64,000 nucleotides of DNA from Paulinella micropora. Its lineage: Eukaryota; Cercozoa; Imbricatea; Euglyphida; Paulinellidae. The notes beneath the pieces are model-generated. The model did no database searches. It saw only the letters and a list, made by a program, of their open reading frames with translations, and had not been told where the DNA came from. Of this stretch, positions 10,254 through 18,751 are shown piece by piece (positions within the stretch are counted from its first letter, which is position 1; each line of letters begins with the position of its first letter). The stretch covers positions 67,501-131,500 of the forward strand of contig WBZZ01002926.1 in the NCBI GenBank assembly GCA_019918135.1. The letters are read 5' to 3'. The translations under genes and the position numbers were made by a program.

Positions 10254-13200
10254 TTAACTTATTTTATAAATCGTTGTTTTGGTTGTATGGTTTTTTTTAT
10301 ACCCCATAATAACATTCCTAAATAATCGTTGTCGGCCGTCAATAAGCGGTGGGTATTTTTCCTTACAATAGCCCCTTAAATCGGGGTGATTTTTTATTTT
10401 GTCCGCAACAAATTTATTATTATGAATTCGCCTGTCTCGTTTGGACATATTATCGTATAAGTCGCCCAGTTTAAATTCCGCGCACACGTCTTGAATTTGT
10501 ATGAATTCTTTGTCTCCCGCTTTTTCATACAACTCATTAAACCACATCATAAAGTCGTCGCAGTTTCTTAAGTAGTATGAAGAAGCCTTTAACACTATTT
10601 CGGGGGTCTCAATTAAGTTATAGCCTTGTTCAACAAAGTTATTAAACGATTTCGTCAAAATATGAAACAATGATAATTTATAATCGTTAATAAATTCAAT
10701 AGTTTCATAATATGGATTAGCCTCGTATATATTGGTCAAATCCGTCAATTTAGTCATTTCTTCTTTTGATTTAAACAATGTCGGAAATGGAATTACACGC
10801 AACCTTCGGACACATCCGCCGTCTAAATGGTCAATTAATGGAATGTCATTCGCTAACATAAACAATGTGCCCACATTCCTTTTTTCCGTGTTTTTTTCAT
10901 ACAATCCGCGGGCCACAATAGTGTCAGTCCCCGTCAGAGTTTTAATTGAAGACCCTATCAGATTTTTCTTCGCACTCGGTTTAACAAATACACACGCCCG
11001 TTTGTTGTGTAAATTCGCCAAGCCTTGGTTCAAATCGCTTTCTTTTGCTTCTTTTGTTATAATGTTGATATGAGCATTAATGTAATATTCGCCCAACATC
11101 CCACGATATAATTTCGTCATTAAAGTATCCTTACCATTACCGCCAGACCCCGTCAGAATAAAGAAATATTGGAGTTGTTGCCCATATAGCCCCGTCGCCA
11201 TCGCTTGAAGTAGATATTCGCGCACATCGTCATAAGGCATAACTTTTTTCAGAAAATCTCGCAGATTGGTAATTGCTTCATCGTTCGGCGGTTTGTAATT
11301 ATAACCCACACTCATACAAACATAATCATCGGGCTTACCATTGCGGAATTCACCTTTCACAAGGTCATACACACCATTATTAAATCCCACCAAATTTGAA
11401 GTAATATCAAATGGATTTTTTTTTTTACCGCATATTTCGCTTTTAAGCATTTCACAATACCGCCACGCGGGCTATGGTTCCTTAATTTAATTATCATTTG
11501 CTTTTGCCTTTTCTTATACATTTTAATGTTTTCATCGCGTTGCTTTATTTTTCCCTCGTCGGTCTTGTTGTTTTTCTTTAATCGCAACACTAATGAGAGC
11601 ATCGGTAAATATCATCATTTCATTAAATACGATTGACCCCAGAAAGTTATGAAATATATCATCGTCTCCCGCGTCCCATAAGTGCGCATTCGGCGGAAAC
11701 TCATACACCGCATTATTGAAGCAGATAAACCTATTTTTATATTTCGCGTAGATAAATTCCGCATAATCATCGTCATTACCATCCATAAAGGCTTTTGATT
11801 TTTCGCGGTCATAATTGCCATTGTCAGTTGCTACGGGTTCGGGTTCGGGTTCGGGTTTGGCTACGGCTACAGGTTCAACGGCCACGGCTACAGGTTCGGC
11901 CACGGGTTCGGCTTCTTTGGCTTTCTTAATTAGTTTTTCAAGATAATCAACGGCTACATATGATTGCCTCTTATGTTCATATCCGTTTTCTTTAGCCCAG
12001 TATAACAATGAGCCGTATTTTAATAATCCCTTTGTTCCAGCATTCCACATTTCAATAATGTCGTCATCACCCGTAAATTTATCGCTTTGTTTTGAAAATT
12101 CAATGGCCAACGATAAACCAACATCCTTATTGATTGTTTCGTGTTTCAAAGCCTCGCAAGCCTCCGCGGTCCAACGGATTGCCCAGAGCACTTTTTGCCA
12201 ATCGGTATAATTATCAGCCATAATAGCGGGTATCCATTTCACAAACTCCTTCAATTCGTCAGCGGACGCGGGCAAATCTTTCAATATGATACTTGAAAAA
12301 TCAAAGCAGTCGCCATCGGTGATTTTGTTGTTGTCGGTCGGTGGAATGTCCAACACTTCAAAAGACGCTTCTTCAATCCCGCACACCATGACACACGTCG
12401 CCCCGTATATCATCCGTATTAGCCATTGCGGGGGATTAATCGGCGGATATTTGTCGGGTCGCATTTTCCACTCATACATTTTACCAGACTTATGAATTGA
12501 AGGCGGTAATGTTATTTTTCCCCAATCGTTTTTCAAATCCCAGTCCAATTTGAATTCTTGGTATTCGTCATTATCATCTCCTTTTAATCGCATTGTTGGA
12601 AATTGTACCATATTTTTGACATTGGACAAATACGGAAGGAAGACATGATAACCACCCCCGCCAGTTATCGCACGCGGGGCCATTTTAATGAATGTTTTTG
12701 TTTCTTCATCCGTTTTGCCAAAGAAGCATAACATCGCTTTGAAAATTTCAACAGAAGTAAATTTAAGGTCTTTGACGGGTTTATTATCAATATCTAACAC
12801 AAAGACATTTGAAAATATACCAGTTCGCATCCCAATGTTTTCGCCTTGCTTAAATTTCCATGGCTTGTTGAAGTCCGCGTCATATTTACGGCCAATTTTT
12901 CCCATTGGTATCCCCGTCGGTTTTCCCTTGGTCAATACAATTTTCTCTCGCACAATGGAATAATTGAGAGTGTCATAAAGTTCCGCGTATTCCCTCACTT
13001 TTTCACAATGTCGCGGGCCATGGTCCCACGGGTTTCCTTTTTCGTCGTTCGTTGCTTTGAATTCATAGACGGCGGGCGCCTTGGTTCCCGTAGTGGTTCC
13101 CGCGTTCGTGGTCATGGTCATTGTTGTGGTCTCGCTCATATCTTCAACTCTTATTATATTGTTGTTCGGCATTTCTTTAATAGATAATTCCCATATCTTT

Positions 13201-13259
13201 GTAAGGTCTGGAAGGACCAATTTGACATTGTCATTTCGTGGCGCATCAACGGATAACAT
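10254..13259 (-). pseudogene. Prim-pol / D5-type SF3 helicase gene, left copy, broken
   Basis: This is a replication protein of the primase-helicase class used by many DNA viruses and plasmids. N-terminal part: archaeo-eukaryotic primase signature with SNVFVLDIDN (catalytic Asp pair), AITGGGGYHVFLPY, and PPSIHKSGKMYEW. Middle: PriCT-like helical region (FVKWIPAIMADNYTDWQKVLW) and a Glu/Pro/Val-Ala linker. C-terminal part: D5-N region (GFNNGVYDLVKGEF) and SF3 helicase with Walker A GSGGNGKDT, a motif-C-like TLFMLANDIP and an arginine-finger region VRRLRVIPFPTLF. The gene lies in the inner half of the arm and reads toward the telomere. The copy is broken, about two breaks. Confidence 0.85.
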
Positions 13260-13370
13260 TTTGAATGTTATATAATTTCAAATATACAATTTTCAAAAAT
13301 AAATTAAATAAATATTAATAAAATAATAAATATTTTTTATTAAACTTTTTATATATCCATATAATATAAT

Positions 13371-13685
13371 ATGAGTATAAGGGGACGAAAACCAACCGCA
13401 CCAAGCATTCAACCGCCCAGTGAGACTATAAGAAACCCAGACGGCACAACGACCTAATAGTATATTCGCTATTATCCAAAGGCATTAAAAAACGTCAACA
13501 TCGTCTATAATAAATATGTTCAAACCCTCAAACACGCACCACCACAACAAAAGACCACTCACAAAAAAATCAAGGGTAAAATGGTCAAAGAGATAAAGCC
13601 CGCGTTGCTAAATTATAGCGTTGAAGAATTCAATAAGATTAAGCCTTTATTGGAAAATAAACAAATCCTTCAATTTGTTAATTAG
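13371..13685 (+). pseudogene. Small basic protein gene, about 105 codons, broken (left copy)
   Basis: A short gene diverging from the helicase-primase. It begins MSIRGRKPTAPSIQPPSET at 13,371 and ends near 13,685 with a helical stretch like EFNKIKPLLENKQ. Lys and Pro are abundant, suggesting nucleic-acid binding. It is broken in both arms (about two breaks here). The start follows an AT-rich promoter-like stretch shared with the divergent helicase-primase gene. Confidence 0.4.
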
Positions 13686-13716
13686 ATAAAAAAAGAAATC
13701 TTTTTTTATCGTGTTG
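13686..13716. terminator. A/T hairpin between convergent genes
   Basis: gataaaaaaagaaa-tc-tttttttatc is a near-perfect stem between the 3' ends of the basic-protein gene and the 115-aa gene. Mirror at about 18,297-18,327. It fits a shared bidirectional 3' end signal. Confidence 0.5.
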
Positions 13717-13717
13717 T

Positions 13718-14065
13718 TTATTCCGTTGTTTTCGTCAAAGCATAATATAATTCGTTTTTCGTTGTGCTGTAATATTCCCCGTCATCATCGTCGTTTTTAA
13801 TTGCCTTCAACACATTACAATAATATTCAAAATGAGTAATTTGGAATATCCTTATTTCAATTAATGATAAATCTTCAATTCTATTTTTAATTTTTCCTTC
13901 CAAGTGTCCAACGTATTTCACATCATTCAACACATACCTCATATTTTTCTTCGTCCATTGCTTGCGGGGTCCCATAAATTCACAAATCAAATTCACCACC
14001 ACCTCGGGCAAATTGGTCTCGCGCATCAAATAGACATACGCCATTTTATATAAGTGGTTTCTCAT
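13718..14065 (-). CDS. F-box-like protein, 115 aa (left copy)
   Basis: The ATG at 14,065 gives MRNHLYKMAYVYLMRETNL; a longer frame upstream runs through the promoter-like motif and is less likely. LPEVVVNLICEFMGPRKQW has the spacing of an F-box-like or ankyrin-cap motif (Leu-Pro-x-x-Val ... Ile ... Phe), after which the protein is charged and helical. An acidic cluster (NDDDDGEYY) lies near the C-terminus. It is the innermost gene of the arm. Function unknown. Confidence 0.55.
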   Translation of the reverse strand: MRNHLYKMAYVYLMRETNLPEVVVNLICEFMGPRKQWTKKNMRYVLNDVKYVGHLEGKIKNRIEDLSLIEIRIFQITHFEYYCNVLKAIKNDDDDGEYYSTTKNELYYALTKTTE

Positions 14066-14129
14066 ATCCTTTAATATATAATTCACATATCTTTGAATAT
14101 AATATATAAGAAAGAAAAAAATTATTGTT

Positions 14130-14705
14130 TAATGTTCCTCGTTTAATGTTGCTCAATTTCGCTTTCATACAATTTTTTGAAATAATCCGCATATATTTTG
14201 TCCGTCGTAATGTCCGCTTGTTTTGGTATAAAATTTTTGGCATTCGCGTATAATTCGCTTAATGTTTCAATTTTCTTGTTTATGTGTTTGCCTTGGTTTG
14301 TTTTGTCAAATATCGGCCATAGATTTTTTAATATTTTTAAATTCGCATATGATAATAAAATAAATCAATCATATCGGCCGTAATTTTATCATCTTTTTTT
14401 CCTTCTTGTTGTTCGTAATATTCATCACAAATAATGAAATTAACATCATATTGATTTGTTTCTTTTACCTACTCTTTAATATGACATTTCAGTGTAGTTT
14501 CCCCACGACCGCCACAAAATACCGCACCAAAATTTAATTCTTCGTTTATCTTTTTCACACATTTCATAAACTCGTTATTCATACTTTTACATTTCATTTT
14601 ATCATAAAGTTTGCTCAAAGAGTTTGAAAGTATCGTATATATTATCCTTAGCATTTCGCCCGTGGTATTTTGACCTACGATTAAACTTTTGTAATCGTCC
14701 GTCAT
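14130..14705 (-). pseudogene. P-loop-like gene remnant, broken
   Basis: From the ATG at 14,705 the frame reads a helical segment, then FGAVFCGGRGETTLK, which resembles a Walker A loop. Further coding-like sequence continues to about 14,130 with a Walker-B-like stretch (NFIICDEYY). The composition is that of the neighbouring genes. Broken, about two or three breaks. It may be the remnant of a small ATPase; whether of the packaging type cannot be said. Confidence 0.35.
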
Positions 14706-14792
14706 TTTATATAATATGTTAATCTCATATCCTTTAATATATAATTCACATACCTTTAACCATAAGAAAGAAAAAAAAATTAATTCGCGGGG

Positions 14793-15201
14793 CTAACTAC
14801 AAATTAGATTATTTCTTCTTTTTATGATATCAATTCTTTTGCTTATGTCAATTACATTGTCCATTAGCCACGGATAACCTTTTTTATGATAACCCTCGGC
14901 CACATCAATAATGTTTCCCACTTCTTTAAAATCGTCTATGTTTCCAATTTCTTTAAGTTGGTTTAAAGTAATATATAAGCCATTAATAAGATTTTTATCG
15001 TTCATCAACTTCAACCCATGAAATGGATTGATTGCTTGAAAATCCATCGGCTTCAAAATCGGGGCTATCAATAATAATGTTGTTGGTTTTTGTTTGGATA
15101 TACAAATACAAAGTATCCAAATATGTTAAAAGTCTGTCGTCGTCTTCGTCTTCAATCGTTTTAATTATTTGATTGAATTTTTTTGTTATTTCGGACGACA
15201 T
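14793..15201 (-). pseudogene. Unrecognised gene of the unique centre, probably broken
   Basis: An ATG at 15,201 opens an acidic, helical protein (MSSEITKKFNQIIKTIEDEDDDR). Coding-like sequence of the same composition continues to 14,793 (GLYITLNQLKEIGNIDDF). It appears to carry about one break, or two small genes overlap. No family recognised. The start is followed upstream by a TATATA stretch at 15,205-15,230. Confidence 0.35.
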
Positions 15202-15251
15202 AGACCACCCTATATAGACGGCCCTATATATAGAATGTCATATAAATTTTT

Positions 15252-15755
15252 TTATAAATTTTTTATTTGTTTTTGAAGTTTATTCAAGTTGTCATGAATT
15301 GCTTTAATTTCTTCTTTGTTGTTGGTCCTGTAAGTTTGAAGGTTTATAATTTGACATTGTAAATAAGCAATAAATTCTCCTATTTGGTCTGTATTTAATA
15401 TATAATTATAGTGTTGTTTGTCCTGCCGTTTTTTTAAGTTATCACATTGTATTTTGAGTTTGTTGAATTCGTCGCTTTCTAATAATAATTCATTTAAATC
15501 AAACTCTGTCGTGTCGTGCCTTACAAGTGGTTTTGGTTCAAAGCCGTCGCCCGCTTGTTGTTGTTGTTCTTTTTTTTGTTGTTCTTTTTTTTGTTGTTCT
15601 TTTTTTTGTTGTTCCCTTTGTTTTCGTTTATGATACCATTTCCGCCGTGATTGGTTGTATTTATCCCGCGGGTAATTCTTCTGATATTCACGGCACTGAA
15701 TACAATATTTATAATCTAAATAAGGCTTTCTAACCTTACACCTTGAGCAATTCAT
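15252..15755 (-). CDS. Zinc-ribbon, basic, coiled-coil protein, 167 aa
   Basis: The N-terminus has a four-cysteine ribbon: MNCSRCKVRKPYLDYKYC then IQC (C-x2-C ... C-x2-C). A basic stretch follows (KWYHKRKQREQQKK), then a tandem KEQQKKEQQ repeat, then a helical C-terminal half (KIQCDNLKKRQDKQ). Zinc-ribbon proteins of this layout are frequent in algal-virus and plasmid-like replicons and probably bind nucleic acid. The Gln/Lys repeat comes from a CTT/TTG-rich tract and may vary in length between copies. Confidence 0.6.
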   Translation of the reverse strand: MNCSRCKVRKPYLDYKYCIQCREYQKNYPRDKYNQSRRKWYHKRKQREQQKKEQQKKEQQKKEQQQQAGDGFEPKPLVRHDTTEFDLNELLLESDEFNKLKIQCDNLKKRQDKQHYNYILNTDQIGEFIAYLQCQIINLQTYRTNNKEEIKAIHDNLNKLQKQIKNL

Positions 15756-15835
15756 TATATAAAAACCAAATCAAAACATTATAAAAACGATAATCATAAT
15801 TTAGTCTAACAAAACCATAATTTAGTCCGCTTGCG

Positions 15836-15867
15836 GACAAATGTCAATAACTCGTTATTGACCAATT
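15836..15867 (-). terminator. Hairpin at 3' end of double zinc-ribbon gene
   Basis: gtcaataac-tc-gttattgac, followed on its strand by atttgtccgc, lies about 8 bp past the stop at 15,874. It matches in form and flank the hairpin after the resolvase gene at 8,028-8,063. Confidence 0.5.
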
Positions 15868-15873
15868 TTGATA

Positions 15874-16248
15874 TTATTCCAATGATTGCTTTGATTTGTT
15901 TTTTTTATAAGTCTTCATATATTCGCGGTTGTAATTGCGGTTGTATTCTTTATATTTTTCATAATGGTTAGTTTTAGCCCGCCATTCTTTCATATACTCC
16001 CGACAATTAGCACATTTATTAATTTCTTTTTTGTCCTTCATAAATTCATTAATTGGTTTAATAATTCTACAATTATTACAAACCTTCATATTTTCTGGTG
16101 GTGGTGTTGTTAATAGTCTTTTAACGGAATTACCCTTTATTCTTCTACAATTGGAACACGCACGGACCCGTTGCCCGCGTTTTCCAACAAATTCGTTTTC
16201 TGGTTTGCTATGGTTGCCATAAATACACTTAATTAATTGTGTATCCAT
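15874..16248 (-). CDS. Protein with repeated zinc ribbons, 124 aa
   Basis: Two or three ribbon-like modules of the same pattern are visible: ACSNCRRIKGN, then CNNCRIIKPINEF and CANCREYMKEW, each followed by Lys/Arg-rich helices. The C-terminus is very basic and aromatic (YKEYNRNYNREYMKTYKKNK). It resembles the small Cys-rich proteins with an xNCR-I-K-x-x-x-x-F pattern seen in giant-virus and phycodnavirus genomes. It shares the ribbon type with the 167-aa neighbour, suggesting duplication. Divergent from the 260-aa gene. Confidence 0.6.
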   Translation of the reverse strand: MDTQLIKCIYGNHSKPENEFVGKRGQRVRACSNCRRIKGNSVKRLLTTPPPENMKVCNNCRIIKPINEFMKDKKEINKCANCREYMKEWRAKTNHYEKYKEYNRNYNREYMKTYKKNKSKQSLE

Positions 16249-16264
16249 TTTTGTTATATATTAT

Positions 16265-16322
16265 AAGACATATCTTTAATATATATTTTAAAGAAATGAG
16301 TTTTTATATAGTATAATATAGA
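16265..16322. promoter_or_regulatory. Divergent promoter region
   Basis: The 74 bp between divergent starts at 16,248 and 16,323 is almost wholly AT. It contains atctttaatatatattttaaagaaatgag, an inverted arrangement of the element's TTAAAG motif, and TATATAGTATAATATAG close to the plus-strand start. Confidence 0.5.
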
Positions 16323-17105
16323 ATGTGTGATTGTGGAAGTAGTTGTATTTACAACGACCCCGATTTGTATGAAAAAATGTATCGTTCAAACTACGATAAA
16401 TATATCGTGCGTGATGATGGTAAAATACACGACATAAAAGGAGGCTATGAGGTTATTATCCATACAATACCCGCTATGACTACAATACGCGAGGGGACAA
16501 AATGCGGTTTATTATTAAGGGGTTTGTTATTAGAAATATCATGGAAAATGACGATGAAATATAATTTGGATATAAAAAATATTGTTTCCAAAAACGATGT
16601 AATAATGAAAAAATTTATAATTAAAACAAAATCATTACACCGCACTTTGATTGAAAATGCTAAAAAACAGGCTAAAATGACAAAGGCAATAATAAAGTAT
16701 AAAGACGATGAAAAACATTTGAAAGATAAAATTAAGGAATTACGGCGGGAGAATAAACGGCTAATTTATCTATTATCTATGAAGGATGTTGAAGGCGAAA
16801 TGATTGAACCCGCCAAGACCGCCATGATTATTGAAAGCAATACATGCGAGGCCACCGACGACACCGCGAGCGATACAACAGAGATATTAGACGATGATAT
16901 ATTATCAAAATATGAACGAGTAAAAGATTTTATGATACGCCAAAATATGCCATTAAATCAATTATTGAAAGACAGACACGACCGATATGAACTAATTGAG
17001 AAATACGTAAAATTAAAATACAATCGTATTAAGACAGCACACCCCGAAATATTGAAGCCAATCAATAATGTTGATGAATTTGTGGAAATATTATTAAATG
17101 CGTAA
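16323..17105 (+). CDS. Coiled-coil protein, 260 aa
   Basis: Not recognised. The N-terminus is Cys-rich (MCDCGSSC) and tyrosine-rich, with some similarity in style to KilA-N/BRO-type viral proteins (YEKMYRSNYDKYIVRD ... GYEVIIHTI), but the match is not firm. Residues about 100-160 form a coiled coil (KYKDDEKHLKDKIKELRRENKR). An acidic Thr/Asp linker follows, then a helical C-terminus. It overlaps the start of the nuclease gene by 8 bp, so the two are probably expressed together. Confidence 0.55.
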   Translation: MCDCGSSCIYNDPDLYEKMYRSNYDKYIVRDDGKIHDIKGGYEVIIHTIPAMTTIREGTKCGLLLRGLLLEISWKMTMKYNLDIKNIVSKNDVIMKKFIIKTKSLHRTLIENAKKQAKMTKAIIKYKDDEKHLKDKIKELRRENKRLIYLLSMKDVEGEMIEPAKTAMIIESNTCEATDDTASDTTEILDDDILSKYERVKDFMIRQNMPLNQLLKDRHDRYELIEKYVKLKYNRIKTAHPEILKPINNVDEFVEILLNA

Positions 17106-17697
17106 TATACGGATGAAAGTTATATACGCGGGAGAAATAGCAAAAATTCTTTTTTTGAACGAACACGAAAAAAGATATATCTATGAATTTGCTAAAAGGG
17201 AATTTCCACATTTGGAAACAACGAAAATAAAAATGAAAAAAAGAAAAATACCACATACGCCGAAAGTCCATAAAATAGAAAATGAATTGTATGTTAAATT
17301 AAAGGACCATGGCGACCATTTGAGCAACGGGTTAAAGAATGAGGCAATCGTTATTAATTACTTAAGCGGAATATACAATATATCAAGTTTTCAAAAGTCT
17401 TATAGAAAACCAATGAATGAAAAATATTGTATATATGGAATGATTGTCGGGATTATTGATTTTGATGTATTCAAATCAATTTTAGAAGTAAAAATAAGGA
17501 GCAATAAAAAATATGGTATTAAGATATGGGAACATATCCAATTACAAATTTATATGTATTTATCCAAATTATCAACGTGTGTTTTTTGCGAGGTAGTAGA
17601 TGGGGATATTGATTTATATTTTGTTGAATACGATAAGGTGTTGGTGTTATGGATATTAAAAGGGGTTGATGACACTTTCAACGAACTGGGCGAATAA
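17098..17697 (+). CDS. PD-(D/E)XK nuclease (Cas4/YqaJ/lambda-exonuclease-like), 199 aa
   Basis: The C-terminal half has the arrangement of the PD-(D/E)XK fold: GMIVGIIDFDVF (Asp), SILEVKIRS (E-x-K) and WEHIQLQIYMYL (the Gln-rich helix of the RecB/YqaJ type). These nucleases trim DNA ends or process recombination and replication intermediates; in a hairpin-ended replicon the partner role could be end processing or concatemer repair (inference). The ATG at 17,098 overlaps the upstream gene; a second ATG at 17,113 is also possible. The gene looks intact and lies in the unique centre. Confidence 0.65.
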   Translation: MRNIRMKVIYAGEIAKILFLNEHEKRYIYEFAKREFPHLETTKIKMKKRKIPHTPKVHKIENELYVKLKDHGDHLSNGLKNEAIVINYLSGIYNISSFQKSYRKPMNEKYCIYGMIVGIIDFDVFKSILEVKIRSNKKYGIKIWEHIQLQIYMYLSKLSTCVFCEVVDGDIDLYFVEYDKVLVLWILKGVDDTFNELGE

Positions 17698-17869
17698 TAG
17701 TATAAGGGTTTATGTTATCCAATATTTCCGTTTTGGTATTAGATGAAATATTATTTGGATTATTCCTTAATAGATGTGTTATTAAACATTTAAGGCTACA
17801 AAATTTATGATTTTCAACGACGATATTGACATTAGGACAACAACAATAGACACACGATTTTGATGACAT
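17678..17869 (-). CDS. Small Cys-rich (FCS-like) protein, 63 aa
   Basis: Starts MSSKSCVYCCCPN; HKFCSLKCLITHLL provides a second Cys pair, giving a C-x2-C ... C-x3-C zinc site like FCS/MYM-type fingers. It converges on and overlaps the 3' end of the nuclease gene by 20 bp. It resembles the second half of the 73-aa arm protein (FCSKKC), so the two may be related. Confidence 0.5.
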   Translation of the reverse strand: MSSKSCVYCCCPNVNIVVENHKFCSLKCLITHLLRNNPNNISSNTKTEILDNINPYTIIRPVR

Positions 17870-17918
17870 AAAGATATATAAAACAATATTTTTTTTTCTT
17901 TCTTATATATTATATTCA

Positions 17919-17945
17919 AAGATATGTGAATTATATATTAAAGAA
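17919..17945 (+). promoter_or_regulatory. AATTATATATTAAAG start-proximal motif
   Basis: gtgaattatatattaaagaa directly precedes the ATG at 17,946. Close versions precede starts at 14,065 (rev., 14,066-14,090) and 14,705 (rev., 14,724-14,753), and the divergent pair at 16,248/16,323 (16,265-16,296). It is probably the element's own promoter, as large DNA viruses often have short AT-rich start-proximal motifs. Confidence 0.5.
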
Positions 17946-18293
17946 ATGAGCAACCACTTATATAAAATGGCGTATGTCTATTTGATGCGCGAGACCAATT
18001 TGCCCGAGGTGGTGGTGAATTTGATTTGTGAATTTATGGGACCCCGCAAGCAATGGACGAAGAAAAATATGAGGTATGTGTTGAATGATGTGAAATACGT
18101 TGGACACTTGGAAGGAAAAATTAAAAATAGAATTGAAGATTTATCATTAATTGAAATAAGGATATTCCAAATTACTCATTTTGAATATTATTGTAATGTG
18201 TTGAAGGCAATTAAAAACGACGATGATGACGGGGAATATTATAGCACAACGAAAAACGAATTATATTATGCTTTGACGAAAACAACGGAATAA
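17946..18293 (+). CDS. F-box-like protein, 115 aa (right copy)
   Basis: Mirror copy, identical except at residue 2 (Ser for Arg) by eye. It is preceded by gtgaattatatattaaagaa, a motif repeated before other genes of the element. Confidence 0.55.
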   Translation: MSNHLYKMAYVYLMRETNLPEVVVNLICEFMGPRKQWTKKNMRYVLNDVKYVGHLEGKIKNRIEDLSLIEIRIFQITHFEYYCNVLKAIKNDDDDGEYYSTTKNELYYALTKTTE

Positions 18294-18326
18294 ACAACAC
18301 GATAAAAAAATAGATTTCTTTTTTAT

Positions 18327-18640
18327 CTAATTAACAAATTGAAGGATTTGTTTATTTTCCAATAAAGGCTTAATCTTATTGAATTCTTCAACGCTATAAT
18401 TAGCAACGCGGGCTTTATCTCTTTGACCATTTTACCCTTGATTTTTTTGTGAGCGGTCTTTTGTTGTGGTGGTGCGTGTTTGAGGGTTTGAACATATTTA
18501 TTATAGACGATGTTGCCGTTTTTTAATGCCTTTGGATAATAGCGAATATACTATTAGGTCGTTGTGCCGTCTGGGTTTCTTATAGTCTCACTGGGCGGTT
18601 GAATGCTTGGTGCGGTTGGTTTTCGTCCCCTTATACTCAT
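18327..18640 (-). pseudogene. Small basic protein gene, broken (right copy)
   Basis: Mirror copy of the gene at 13,371-13,685, also broken (about two or three breaks). No family recognised. Confidence 0.4.
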
Positions 18641-18751
18641 ATTATATTATATGGATATATAAAAAGTTTAATAAAAAATATTTATTATTTTATTAATATT
18701 TATTTAATTTATTTTTGAAAATTTTATATTTGAAATTATATAACATTCAAA

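Larger units (their letters stand above)
5915..14120 (+). repeat. Left 8.2-kb inverted arm
   Basis: Reverse complement of 17,887-26,080, gene for gene. The inner edge lies in an A-rich stretch just upstream of the 115-residue protein gene (13,718-14,065). The coiled-coil protein looks identical in both arms; the C2H2 protein differs at about five residues. Confidence 0.9.

Noticed and set aside
14046-14243. 65-residue minus-strand frame across the arm/centre boundary
   Set aside because: It crosses the promoter motif and the arm edge; composition fits remnant sequence of another frame.
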